Assembly: GCF_017744045.1 (NCBI RefSeq)
Contig: NZ_JAGHRD010000004.1
DNA from: Pelagimonas sp017744045
GTDB taxonomy: Bacteria; Pseudomonadota; Alphaproteobacteria; Rhodobacterales; Rhodobacteraceae
Strand: one strand, 5' to 3'
Length of the DNA stretch: 64,000 nucleotides
Made by a program: the position numbers and the translations under genes. How positions within the stretch are numbered: the first letter of the stretch is position 1; every line of letters starts with the position of its first letter. This document shows, one piece after another, positions 1 through 8,413 of this stretch. A model generated the notes under the pieces. The model saw nothing but the letters and a program-made list of their open reading frames with translations. It was not told where the DNA came from and made no database searches.

Positions 1-103
1 CTGCGCCACGCCGGTCGAGCAGATGCGCCCGACCTACCGCACCTTCTTTTACCCACATCAACGTTGGCAAATGCTGGGTCTGCGCCTGGCCAAAGACGTG
101 TAA
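1..103 (+). CDS. egtB: EgtB C-terminus (partial, 5' end outside window)
   Basis: The first 103 bases encode the last 33 residues of a protein in frame 2, ending at a TAA. The residues RPTYRTFFYPHQRWQMLGLR match the C-terminal signature of the ergothioneine-biosynthesis sulfoxide synthase EgtB (FGE-sulfatase fold, where an aromatic RxxFF...RWQ...GLRLA tail is usual). EgtB joins trimethylhistidine to a thiol donor in an iron- and oxygen-dependent step. It lies 21 bases upstream of egtD, which fits an egtBD operon. Only the tail is visible, so the iron-binding histidines cannot be checked. Confidence 0.85.
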   Translation, partial: CATPVEQMRPTYRTFFYPHQRWQMLGLRLAKDV

Positions 104-124
104 CCGCGCCGCAGGAGAGATCAG

Positions 125-1069
125 ATGGACAAACCCGTCATCACCCATTCCCAATTGGCAAGCTCGGCCATTGAAACCCTGTCGCGCCCGCAAAAAGCGC
201 TTGAGGCCAAGTGGTTTTACGACCACCGCGGCAGTGAGCTGTTCGAGGCCATCACCCAGCTGCCGGAATATTACCCGACCCGCACTGAAATCGCGATTCT
301 TGAGGACAAGGCCGCGCAATTGGCGCGCTTTGTGCGCGATGGCGGGGTCTTGATGGAGCTTGGCAGCGGGGCCAGTGTCAAAACCCGTATCCTACTGGAT
401 GCCCTGCCCCGGCTTGGAGCTTATATGCCGCTCGACATTTCAGGGGAGTTTTTGCAGCTCAGCGCCGCGCAATTGCGCCGGACCTATCCGGGTTTGCAGG
501 TGACGCCGATCGTGGCGGATTTCATGCAGGCCCTGCCCCCGTTGCCCGGCGCGGCTCACCAACCGGTCACCGTGTTCTTTCCCGGCTCGACCATTGGCAA
601 TCTGGAACCAGAGACGGCGATTGCCCTGCTACAACGCATCCGCAATCTACCGCAGGTTCATGCGCTGATCCTTGGGGCCGATCTGATCAAAGAGGAAAGC
701 CGCCTGATCGCCGCCTATGACGATGCACAGGGTGTAACGGCAGAGTTCAACCTGAACCTGCTGCGGCGGCTGAATTTTGAGGCCGGGGCGAATTTCGAAC
801 TGGCGGGCTTCGGGCATGAAGCGCGCTGGAACGCCGAACAGGCGCGGATCGAAATGCATCTGGTTAGCTCGCGTACGCAAGAGGTGCAGATTGGCGCAGA
901 GCGTTTCCGCTTTGAGACGGGGGAAAGCATCCATACCGAGAACAGCCATAAATACAGCCATGCCAGCCTATCACAGATGGCCGAGCAATCGGGTTGGCAA
1001 CTAGCGCAGAGCTTTACCGATGCAAACAAGGATTTCTCGGTCTCTGTGCTGGCACCCACTGTGGCCTGA
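125..1069 (+). CDS. egtD: L-histidine N-alpha-methyltransferase EgtD
   Basis: 314 residues, close to the usual EgtD length of about 320. EgtD is a cytoplasmic SAM-dependent enzyme that trimethylates histidine to hercynine, the first step of ergothioneine synthesis. The N-terminal FYDHRGSELFEAITQLPEYY block and the SAM-binding LMELGSGASVKTRILLDAL block (about residues 76-94) are characteristic of the DUF2260/EgtD family. PGSTIGNL near residue 155 is the conserved motif after the SAM fold. The start has GGAGAG a few bases upstream. It follows egtB by 21 bases, so the two are probably co-transcribed; EgtB hands on no substrate to EgtD but uses its product hercynine. Confidence 0.93.
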   Translation: MDKPVITHSQLASSAIETLSRPQKALEAKWFYDHRGSELFEAITQLPEYYPTRTEIAILEDKAAQLARFVRDGGVLMELGSGASVKTRILLDALPRLGAYMPLDISGEFLQLSAAQLRRTYPGLQVTPIVADFMQALPPLPGAAHQPVTVFFPGSTIGNLEPETAIALLQRIRNLPQVHALILGADLIKEESRLIAAYDDAQGVTAEFNLNLLRRLNFEAGANFELAGFGHEARWNAEQARIEMHLVSSRTQEVQIGAERFRFETGESIHTENSHKYSHASLSQMAEQSGWQLAQSFTDANKDFSVSVLAPTVA

Positions 1070-1371
1070 CAGAAACACCATGTGACACGAAAACAACATC
1101 GCGCCGAGCCTTGGCAATCAAGACTTGGCGCGACTCAGCACTTGCCCCTATGACACCGCCACGCAGCCCGACACGCGGTGCTGTTGGCTTTGATGCCCAA
1201 ATCGTAACCCCAAACAGGAAAGGGTCTGACATGCTTATTCATCTCTTTGCCCTTCGGGGTTTGATCACTCTCTAAGCCAAAACGGCCCAAGGTGATCTGA
1301 AAGGCCGGTTCTGTCTCGGCAATTCTTTACAATACGATAGCGCCCAACGTGGCGCGAAATGGGTAACTCTC
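1070..1371. other. Intergenic region between egtD and rtcB operon
   Basis: About 300 bases with no conventional gene. It holds a 14-codon ORF at 1231-1275 (listed separately). A TACAAT box at 1328-1333 could be the -10 of a promoter for the rtcB operon, but no good -35 box lies 17 bases upstream. I did not find a sigma-54 -24/-12 pair (GG-N10-GC context), although rtcBA of Escherichia coli is sigma-54 dependent. Confidence 0.4.
1231..1275 (+). other. Possible 14-residue leader ORF upstream of rtcB
   Basis: ATG at 1231 preceded by AGGAAAGGG at a suitable distance, encoding MLIHLFALRGLITL and ending at TAA 1275, about 96 bases before rtcB. The good ribosome-binding site is the only evidence that it is translated. 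It could be a regulatory leader peptide or chance. No run of a single regulatory amino acid is present apart from leucines (4 of 14). Confidence 0.25.
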
Positions 1372-2505
1372 ATGGGCAATTCTGTCTGTGATGGTCAGGC
1401 CAGCGCCAATCAGGGTCGCGGCACCATCACCACATTTTATTCTCCCTCTGCCTGGATCGAAGACCAGGCAGAACAACAACTTAAACAGCTGTCCGGCTGG
1501 GCGGGTGTGCAGCAGATCGCGGCGTTTCCCGACCTGCATCCGGGCAAATATGGCCCGGTGGGCTGCGCGGTTCTGGCTGACCGTCTCTATCCGCAACTGA
1601 TCGGTAATGATATCGGCTGCGGCATGTCGCTCTTTGCGCTGGACCTGCCTGCGCGCAAATTCAAGCTCGACAAGGCCGAGCGGCGGATGCGCGCGCTTGA
1701 AGGGCCTTTGGATGCGGACCTGTCCGAGCGCCTGGAAGAGGCCGGGCTGGCACCAGACCTGTTCGTGCAGGCGCTGGGCACCATTGGCGGCGGCAACCAT
1801 TTCTGCGAGGTGCAAAACCTTGTTGAGGCGGAGCCCGAGAGCGGGCTGGATATATCCCGGCTTTACCTGCTGGTGCATTCCGGATCGCGCGGCTTTGGCA
1901 ATGCGGTTCTTGGGGCGCTGCCTCAGGGGGCCTATGGCGGGCTGTTGCCGGATGATCCGGTCGCGCAGAGCTATCTGCGGGATCATGATCAGGCGGTGAT
2001 CTGGGCGCGGTTGAACCGGCAGGTCATCGCCGAACGCGCGGCCGAGGCCCTGCGGGCTGACCTGCATCTGATCAGTGACGCGCCGCATAACCTGTTGGAA
2101 CAAAAGGGCGCTGGCTGGTTGCACCGCAAAGGCGCGGCCAAGGCTGAGGGCGGCCTGATCCCGCTGGCTGGCACCCGCGCAACGCCCAGCTATCTGCTGC
2201 GCCCCTTGGGGCACGCGGATGCGCTGGGCTCTTTGGCGCATGGGGCTGGGCGGCGTTATGATCGCAGCTCGATGCACGGGCGGGTGCGCGGCAAACGCTC
2301 TGACCTTGAGGCCATGACCCGGACGCAATTCGGCGGTCGTATCCTGTGCGAAGATCGGGATCTGCTGATCGAAGAGGCCCCGCTGGCCTATAAATCCGCA
2401 GGCGATGTGGCGGCGGATTTGCAGGAAATGGGGGTCGCGCAAACCGTGGCGAAATTCCACCCGCTTCTCACCTTTAAAAAGGTCAAATCGGAGGGGCGGC
2501 GATGA
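1372..2505 (+). CDS. PrfH-linked RtcB-type RNA ligase (RtcB2 class)
   Basis: 377 residues, shorter than housekeeping RtcB (about 408), which matches the release-factor-H-coupled RtcB class. RtcB enzymes join RNA 2',3'-cyclic phosphate or 3'-phosphate ends to 5'-OH ends using GTP and Mn2+. Metal-binding motifs are intact: NDIGCGM (Asp80, Cys83), GGGNHF (His143), VHSGSRGFG (His169) and DAPHN (His239). The LAHGAGRRYDR motif (His290) corresponds to the family's guanylylated histidine region. The stop overlaps the prfH start (ATGA at 2502-2505), so translation is coupled. In known rtcB2-prfH operons the pair is linked to repair of cleaved 16S rRNA; substrate here is inferred. Confidence 0.9.
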   Translation: MGNSVCDGQASANQGRGTITTFYSPSAWIEDQAEQQLKQLSGWAGVQQIAAFPDLHPGKYGPVGCAVLADRLYPQLIGNDIGCGMSLFALDLPARKFKLDKAERRMRALEGPLDADLSERLEEAGLAPDLFVQALGTIGGGNHFCEVQNLVEAEPESGLDISRLYLLVHSGSRGFGNAVLGALPQGAYGGLLPDDPVAQSYLRDHDQAVIWARLNRQVIAERAAEALRADLHLISDAPHNLLEQKGAGWLHRKGAAKAEGGLIPLAGTRATPSYLLRPLGHADALGSLAHGAGRRYDRSSMHGRVRGKRSDLEAMTRTQFGGRILCEDRDLLIEEAPLAYKSAGDVAADLQEMGVAQTVAKFHPLLTFKKVKSEGRR

Positions 2506-3134
2506 GCAGGCAAATCTCAGTGATGGTGACATCGGGCAACGGCCCCGCAGAATGCCAATTGGCGGCGCAGCATGTGGTCACACGGTTGCAAAGCGAGGCG
2601 GCGCAGATGGCGGTTGAGGTCGATATCAGCGACAGCCCCAGCAAACATGGGATCCTGTCCGCTGTTTTGGTGTTGAACGGCGCGCAGGCCGAGACACTGG
2701 CGCGGCGATGGGTTGGCACCATTCGCTGGCGTCACCAAAGCCCCATGCGCCCGCATCACAAGCGCGCCAATTGGTTTGTCGCGGTCTTTGAACTGGAGGC
2801 AGCCCGCCGTGGCGCGGTGCAGATCACACCCGAAGAGGTGCGCTTTTCCACTTTGCGCGCGGGCGGGCCCGGTGGGCAGCACCAGAACACCACCGACAGC
2901 GCCGTGCGCGCCCATCACAGTGCCAGCGGCCTAAGCGTCGTAGTGCGCGATGGGCGCTCGCAACATCAAAACCGCAAGCTGGCCCTGGAGCGGCTTCAGA
3001 CTCTCGCCAATGCCCGTGCGCAGGCGGATCTGGCCGACAGCAAAAGCGCGCAAAATCAACTACATCACCAGGTGCAGCGCGGCAATCCCCTGCGCTGTTT
3101 CAAAGGCCCGACATTCAAGGAAGACAAGACATGA
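2502..3134 (+). CDS. prfH: Peptide chain release factor H
   Basis: 210 residues, the usual PrfH size. It has the class I release factor catalytic domain with AGGPGGQHQNTTDSAVRAHH (GGQ at about 124-126), the loop that triggers peptidyl-tRNA hydrolysis in the ribosomal peptidyl-transferase centre. It lacks the RF1/RF2 domains that read stop codons. PrfH has been reported to release peptides from ribosomes whose decoding centre RNA has been cut, so that the partner RtcB can repair it. It begins inside the rtcB stop codon and ends inside the start codon of the next gene, giving tight translational coupling on both sides. Confidence 0.92.
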   Translation: MSRQISVMVTSGNGPAECQLAAQHVVTRLQSEAAQMAVEVDISDSPSKHGILSAVLVLNGAQAETLARRWVGTIRWRHQSPMRPHHKRANWFVAVFELEAARRGAVQITPEEVRFSTLRAGGPGGQHQNTTDSAVRAHHSASGLSVVVRDGRSQHQNRKLALERLQTLANARAQADLADSKSAQNQLHHQVQRGNPLRCFKGPTFKEDKT

Positions 3135-4381
3135 GTTGGGATAGTGTTACGAGTTATCTGGCCACCGCCCTGCAAAGCGATTTCTTTGCCGGTGGCTTGG
3201 CGCTGGGCGGGCTTGGCCTGTTGGCCGCAACGCTGCGCACGCTTTACGCGCTGGTGGCACGGCTGGTGCATCGCCGCGTCTGGGTCAGCCTTGTGCTGGA
3301 CAATCGCAGCCCCGCCTATCGCCATTTCTGCCTGTGGATGGAACACACCGGCGTGCTGGATCATACCCGGCAATTGCGCCTGACCGATGACAGCTGGGCC
3401 GAGGGCACCAAAGGCTATGCCCCTGCCCCCGGCAGCCATTGGTTTGTCTATCAGGGGCATCTGTGCCGCCTTGATCGCGAAATCAATGAAAAGGCCAAGG
3501 TCGGTGGCAGCTATGAACAACGCCCCATGGAGGTGCTTGAGATCACCGTGCTGTTTGGCCGGGTCCAGACCCTGTTGGGCTGGATTGCCAAAGGGCGCGA
3601 CCTGGCCGAGAGCCGAGACCGCATCGGCCCCAGCCTGCATGTGCTCAAAGGCGATTGGTGGGATGAGGTCGGCGAGGTGCCGCGCCGTGCAATTGACACG
3701 GTGCTCACCGATGATGACCGGGTGGACAAGCTGCTGGAGGATCTGCGTTGGTTTCACAGCGCGCAGGCGTGGTACGCGGATCGTGGCGTGCCATGGCGGC
3801 GGGGCTATCTGCTCTATGGTCCGCCCGGCACCGGCAAATCCAGCTTGATCCGCGCCCTGGCCTCGGAACTTTCGCTGGATATCGCGACCATGGATCTCGG
3901 GCGCATTGGCCTCAGTGATGATGATCTGCGCGACGCCATGATCTCGGCTCCCGCGCGCACATTGCTGGCGATTGAGGATATTGACGCGGTCTTTGCCCAA
4001 CGGGAAACCGGCGAAAAGCGCGCGACGATCAGCTTTTCCGGCTTGCTCAACGCGATTGACGGAGTGGCGGCGCAGGAAGGGCGCGCGCTGATCATGACCA
4101 CCAACCACAAGGAGCGCCTGGACCCGGCGCTGATCCGCCCCGGACGCGCGGACATGCATCTGGAGCTGGGCCATGTGCGCGCCAAAACCGCACGCCTGTT
4201 GTTCGAACGCTTTTTTCCCGGTGAGGCCGAGCTGGCGCAGCAATTTCAATCCCGGCTGGACGCAAGCCTTCACAGCCCGGCGGCTATTCAAGCCTGGCTC
4301 TTGGCCAATTCCGCCAATCCAGAGCTGGCGGCGCAGGCGCTGGATCTGCGCCCCGCCGCCGCGCCCATCGCTGCCGAATAA
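3131..4381 (+). CDS. BCS1-type AAA ATPase, membrane anchored
   Basis: 416 residues. One hydrophobic segment lies at about 18-46, followed by a BCS1-like N-terminal region and a single AAA module: Walker A GPPGTGKSS at 230-238, Walker B LLAIEDID at 278-285, sensor TTNH at about 323-326 and the RPGRAD arginine-finger region at 336-341. All catalytic elements look intact. In mitochondria BCS1 moves the folded Rieske protein across the inner membrane; bacterial members are poorly understood. Its ATG overlaps the prfH stop (3131-3134), so it is the third coupled gene of the rtcB-prfH operon. A role in handling damaged or stalled ribosome products at the membrane is my inference. Confidence 0.88.
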   Translation: MSWDSVTSYLATALQSDFFAGGLALGGLGLLAATLRTLYALVARLVHRRVWVSLVLDNRSPAYRHFCLWMEHTGVLDHTRQLRLTDDSWAEGTKGYAPAPGSHWFVYQGHLCRLDREINEKAKVGGSYEQRPMEVLEITVLFGRVQTLLGWIAKGRDLAESRDRIGPSLHVLKGDWWDEVGEVPRRAIDTVLTDDDRVDKLLEDLRWFHSAQAWYADRGVPWRRGYLLYGPPGTGKSSLIRALASELSLDIATMDLGRIGLSDDDLRDAMISAPARTLLAIEDIDAVFAQRETGEKRATISFSGLLNAIDGVAAQEGRALIMTTNHKERLDPALIRPGRADMHLELGHVRAKTARLLFERFFPGEAELAQQFQSRLDASLHSPAAIQAWLLANSANPELAAQALDLRPAAAPIAAE

Positions 4382-4534
4382 CACGCCAAACCTGCCTGGA
4401 ATTGCCCAATCATTGCGCTTGGGAAACAGGCCTATTTGGTGGTAAGCTGATAGATGACTTCAAGATATGTCTTTCCCGACACAGCTTGCCCGTCTATGAC
4501 AACCGCCCGCGCACCAACCAAGAGAATCGCTGCC

Positions 4535-6820
4535 ATGACTCGCTTTGCTGCCCCAATCGCCGAACAGATCTGGGACATGAAATACCGCCTCAAAGAAGCC
4601 GACGGAACACCGATTGACGCCACTGTCGAAGACAGTTGGCGCCGGATTGCCCGGTCATTGGCAGAGGTGGAAGCAGAGCCGAAAGCCTGGGAAGACAAGT
4701 TTTACGGCGCGCTGGAGGATTTCAAATTCCTGCCCGCAGGCCGCATCACCGCCGGAGCCGGCACCGCGCGCAGCGTGACGCTGTTCAACTGCTTTGTCAT
4801 GGGCACCGTGCCCGACAGTATGGGCGGGATCTTTGACATGCTGAAAGAAGCCGCGCTGACCATGCAGCAAGGCGGCGGGATCGGATATGACTTTTCGACG
4901 ATCCGCCCCAAAGGCGCGCCGGTGGCAGGCGTTGCCGCCGATGCCAGCGGGCCGCTGTCTTTCATGGATGTGTGGGACGCCATGTGCCGCACCATCATGT
5001 CAGCCGGGTCGCGCCGCGGGGCGATGATGGCCACCATGCGCTGTGACCACCCCGACATCGAAAGTTTTATCGCCGCCAAGGCCGACAGCGCCCGGTTGCG
5101 CATGTTCAACCTGTCGGTTCTTGTCACCGATGATTTCATGGAAGCGGTCAAAGCCGATGGCAGTTGGGAGCTGAAATTCGGCGATGTGGTCTATCACACG
5201 GTCGAGGCCCGCGATCTGTGGAACAAGATCATGCGCGCCACCTATGATTATGCCGAACCCGGCGTGATCTTTATCGACCGCATCAACAAGGCCAACAACC
5301 TGAGCTATGTGGAAACCATCGCCGCGACGAACCCGTGCGGTGAGCAGCCTCTGCCGCCCTATGGCGCGTGTTTGCTTGGCTCGATCAACCTGGCCCGTCT
5401 GGTGGATCGCCCGTTCGAGGATGGCGCGGATCTGGACGAAGAGCTGCTGGACGATCTCGTCGCCACAGCCGTGCGCATGATGGACAATGTGGTCGATGCT
5501 TCGCGCTTTCCGCTTGAGGAACAGCGCCTTGAGGCCCAGAACAAGCGCCGTATCGGCCTGGGCGTCACAGGTCTGGCAGATGCGCTGCTGATGGTTGGGC
5601 AGCGCTATGGTTCAGAGGAAGCGGCGCGTCAGACCGAACAATGGCTGAAACGTGTCGCCCGCGCCGCCTATCTGGCCTCGGTGGATTTGGCGAAGGAAAA
5701 GGGGGCCTTCCCCCTGTTCGAGGCCGAGCCTTATCTCAGCAGCGGCACCATGCGCGCCATGGATGATGATGTGCGAGCCGCGATTGGCGAACATGGCATC
5801 CGCAACGCCCTGCTGACCTCGATCGCGCCAACTGGCACAATCTCGCTCTATGCCGGGAACGTGTCGAGCGGGATCGAACCGGTCTTTGCCTATAGCTATA
5901 CCCGCAAGGTGCTGCAAAAGGATGGCAGCCGCACCGAGGAAGAAGTCGTTGATTACGCGGTGCAAATGTGGCGCGAAAAGTTCGGCGACAAAGAGCTGCC
6001 GGATTATTTCGTCAACGCCCAGACATTGGCTCCGCTCGATCACGTGCGCATGCAGGCGGCGGCACAGAAATGGGTCGACAGCTCGATCTCGAAAACCATC
6101 AACTGCCCCGAAGACATCTCGTTCGAGGATTTCCAGAGCGTCTATCTTGAGGCCTACGAGACCGGCTGCAAAGGCTGCACCACCTATCGTCCGAATGATG
6201 TGACTGGCTCGGTCCTCTCTGTATCCGAGGCCGACAAAACCCCGTCCGAGGCCCCTGCCCTGGCGCAGGACGGCACAGCCGGGGCCGAAGTGGTCTATAT
6301 GTCCGAACCGCTGGACCGGCCACAATCGCTGGAAGGTGCGACCTACAAGCTGAAATGGCCCGATAGTGAACATGCGATCTATCTGACCATCAATGACGTG
6401 GTCGTCGGCGGCCATCGCCGCCCGTTCGAGGTGTTCATCAACTCCAAGAATATGGAGCACTACGCCTGGACCCTGGCGCTGACCCGGATGATCTCGGCCG
6501 TGTTCCGCCGTGGCGGCGATGTGTCCTTTGTCGTCGAAGAGCTCAAGGCCGTGTTCGACCCGCGTGGCGGGGCCTGGGTGCAAGGCAAATACATCCCCTC
6601 AATCCTGGCTGCGATTGGCGGTGTGATCGAAAAGCACATGATCTCCATCGGCTTTATCGAGGGCGAAGGCATGGGTCTGAAATCAGACCCACAAGCGGAT
6701 GTGGTCAATCTCGACACCACCCCGCGCGGCAAAGCCTGCCCCTCCTGCGGCCAATACGACATGCGCATGGTCGAAGGCTGCATGACCTGCGGCTCCTGCG
6801 GGCATTCCAAATGCGGGTGA
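4535..6820 (+). CDS. nrdJ: Adenosylcobalamin-dependent (class II) ribonucleotide reductase
   Basis: 761 residues from the chosen ATG (MTRFAAPIAEQIWDMKY). The open frame extends to 4454, but those 27 extra residues are not family-like, and AGAGAA lies upstream of 4535. The enzyme reduces ribonucleotides to deoxyribonucleotides with a radical generated from coenzyme B12. Seen are the FNCFVMG redox-cysteine block, TNPCGEQPLPPYGAC with the thiyl-radical cysteine loop, LTSIAPTGTISL, a TSCPD domain near the C-terminus and a zinc-ribbon tail with CPSCG and CMTCGSCG pairs that relays reducing power. I could not find a cobalamin riboswitch upstream. Confidence 0.95.
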   Translation: MTRFAAPIAEQIWDMKYRLKEADGTPIDATVEDSWRRIARSLAEVEAEPKAWEDKFYGALEDFKFLPAGRITAGAGTARSVTLFNCFVMGTVPDSMGGIFDMLKEAALTMQQGGGIGYDFSTIRPKGAPVAGVAADASGPLSFMDVWDAMCRTIMSAGSRRGAMMATMRCDHPDIESFIAAKADSARLRMFNLSVLVTDDFMEAVKADGSWELKFGDVVYHTVEARDLWNKIMRATYDYAEPGVIFIDRINKANNLSYVETIAATNPCGEQPLPPYGACLLGSINLARLVDRPFEDGADLDEELLDDLVATAVRMMDNVVDASRFPLEEQRLEAQNKRRIGLGVTGLADALLMVGQRYGSEEAARQTEQWLKRVARAAYLASVDLAKEKGAFPLFEAEPYLSSGTMRAMDDDVRAAIGEHGIRNALLTSIAPTGTISLYAGNVSSGIEPVFAYSYTRKVLQKDGSRTEEEVVDYAVQMWREKFGDKELPDYFVNAQTLAPLDHVRMQAAAQKWVDSSISKTINCPEDISFEDFQSVYLEAYETGCKGCTTYRPNDVTGSVLSVSEADKTPSEAPALAQDGTAGAEVVYMSEPLDRPQSLEGATYKLKWPDSEHAIYLTINDVVVGGHRRPFEVFINSKNMEHYAWTLALTRMISAVFRRGGDVSFVVEELKAVFDPRGGAWVQGKYIPSILAAIGGVIEKHMISIGFIEGEGMGLKSDPQADVVNLDTTPRGKACPSCGQYDMRMVEGCMTCGSCGHSKCG

Positions 6821-7409
6821 TCTGAGTGTTGTGAGCATGCGGATCGCCGATGGCAGGGTCTCCGTCAAAAGGGCGGCGACTTTGTCATGGTGGACGAATA
6901 ACGGTGCAAAGCCAATCTAATGAGTGCGTACTGCTGCTGGCCAGTCTTGGAGGCGTCGGGCCTTTTCGCCCGGGTTGCGACCGAGACCCGGGTCGAATTT
7001 GTGCCGAGTGCGGCGAATTTTTCTAACACCTTATGAGCGATAACTTTTGGCCAACGTGCGACCAGATTAGTGCTGGCAAGCAGTACATGAGGAGCAGGTC
7101 GGCCCTTGCGTCCAGAAAATCGAATGATTAGAGCACACGATCGTCGCGGGTCATCAGCATCTCTTTAGTATTTAGGTTGATGATGGTCAGCGGGGGACAC
7201 GTCCAGCCCCAATGCCCTGCAAAACAGTCGGCCTTCTTTTGTTACGCACTCTCATTATCACAACCCAGTTTGACGCATGACTGTCTAACTGGGTGTCTCA
7301 ACCCGCGCCAAGTGAGACAGTTTTTCCCGCGCCAGGCCGTGTCACAGGAAATCGCTACTCAAGCTGAATAGATTGCATCAGCCTTTCGCCGACTAGGAGG
7401 AGAGGAATA
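6821..7409. other. Long intergenic region between nrdJ and the 2-oxoacid dehydrogenase operon
   Basis: About 590 bases. Near nrdJ, CCCGGGT and ACCCGGG (about 6970-6997) form an inverted repeat that could be part of an nrdJ terminator. The middle has no convincing gene. The right end holds a palindromic activator site (7279-7322, listed separately), 88 bases upstream of the E1 alpha start, and the strong RBS AGGAGGAGAGG at 7396-7406. I see no sigma-54 promoter (TGGCAC-N5-TTGCA) between the site and the gene. Confidence 0.5.
7279..7322. promoter_or_regulatory. Candidate binding site for the AcoR-like activator
   Basis: Two half-sites, 7291-7302 (core TGTCTCA) and 7311-7322 (AGTGAGACAGTT), face each other across exactly 8 bases. 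A third half-site (GACTGTCTAACT, 7279-7290) lies directly upstream. The same 12-8-12 arrangement, as a perfect palindrome AACTGTCTCATT/AATGAGACAGTT, occurs at 15843-15874 at the other end of the locus. The position, about 90 bases upstream of the first structural gene, suits an upstream activating sequence. Binding by the 13517-15274 protein is inferred from proximity and matching sites. Confidence 0.6.
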
Positions 7410-8396
7410 ATGCAACCAGAAAAAGACACCTTGGCGTGGATGTATGAAAAGATGGTGACCAGCCGTCGGTTCGAAAACGCCATCGAGAAAATCTACATGG
7501 AAGGCAAGTCGCCGGTGTTCAACATGGCGGACGGGCCGATCCCGGGTGAGATGCATCTGTCGGACGGTCAGGAACCGGTGGCCGTTGGGGTTTGCGCCCA
7601 TCTCAATCCCGAAGATGTCGTGACCGCGACGCACCGCCCCCACCATCAGGCCATCGCCAAAGGCGTGGATCTCAAAAAGATGGCCGCGGAAATTTTTGGC
7701 AAGGCAACGGGTCTGTCCGGCGGGCGCGGTGGCCATATGCACATTTTTGACGCGGATGTGAACTTTGCCTGTTCTGGCATCATCGCGCAGGGCATGGGCC
7801 CGGCGGCCGGCGCGGCGCTCTCGCGCCAGATCCAGGGCAAGCCGGGTGTGGCCGTGTCCTTTATCGGCGAAGGGGCCGCCAATCAGGGGGCCTTTCACGA
7901 GGCGATGAACCTGGCGGCGGTTTGGAAACTGCCCATGATCGTGGTCGTCGAGGACAATGCCTGGGGCATTTCCGTGTCCAAGGAAGCCTCGACAGCAATT
8001 CAGCGGAACTCTGATCGGGCGGCAGCCTATGGCATTCCCGGCCATTTCATTCCGGGCAACGATCCCCTGAAAATTTACGAAGTCGCCGGTGAAGCCATCG
8101 AACGCGCGCGGCGCGGCGAAGGCCCGACGCTGATCGAAATCGAAACCTACCGATTGGCGGGTCACTTTATGGGTGACGCCGAGGGCTACCGCCCGGAGGG
8201 GGAAAAAGACGGGCTCTTTGCAAAGGATCCGATACCGGCAATGCGCGCCAAACTGCTGGAGAACGGCCAGTTTACCGAGGGGGAGTTGGATGCCTTGGAA
8301 AACAAGGCTCAGGCCGCCGTGGACGACGCGATCAGCTTTGCCCGCGCCAGCGCCGATCCAAAACCAGAAGACGCGCTGACAGCCGTATTCGCCTGA
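7410..8396 (+). CDS. acoA: Acetoin/2-oxoacid dehydrogenase E1 alpha subunit
   Basis: 328 residues, the usual size of AcoA/PdhA-type E1 alpha. It is thiamine-diphosphate dependent and decarboxylates or cleaves the substrate. The ThDP/Mg2+ motif GEGAANQGAFHEAMN...EDN is clear (about 154-187), as is the GGRGGHMHIFD loop that is typical of the family. Its start has AGGAGGAGAGG upstream. It heads a run of coordinately oriented genes (E1 beta, lipoyl protein, E2, lipoate ligase). The neighbouring AcoR-like regulator favours acetoin over pyruvate as substrate, but sequence alone does not settle this; no acoX gene is present. Confidence 0.85.
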   Translation: MQPEKDTLAWMYEKMVTSRRFENAIEKIYMEGKSPVFNMADGPIPGEMHLSDGQEPVAVGVCAHLNPEDVVTATHRPHHQAIAKGVDLKKMAAEIFGKATGLSGGRGGHMHIFDADVNFACSGIIAQGMGPAAGAALSRQIQGKPGVAVSFIGEGAANQGAFHEAMNLAAVWKLPMIVVVEDNAWGISVSKEASTAIQRNSDRAAAYGIPGHFIPGNDPLKIYEVAGEAIERARRGEGPTLIEIETYRLAGHFMGDAEGYRPEGEKDGLFAKDPIPAMRAKLLENGQFTEGELDALENKAQAAVDDAISFARASADPKPEDALTAVFA

Positions 8397-8413
8397 ACGC
8401 AAAGGGAGGAGGA

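Noticed and set aside
4382..4534. Cobalamin riboswitch upstream of B12-dependent nrdJ
   Set aside because: Only about 150 bases are available, and I could not find a GCCACTG-type B12 box or the expected helices.
6930..7030. Possible gene remnant in the nrdJ-acoA gap (cysteine-containing short frame ending in CGEFF)
   Set aside because: The frame is only about 35 codons, with no RBS and no family I recognise.
7323..7409. Sigma-54 promoter for the acoA operon
   Set aside because: No TGGCAC-N5-TTGCA match was found, and the local activator has lost the parts needed to work with sigma-54.
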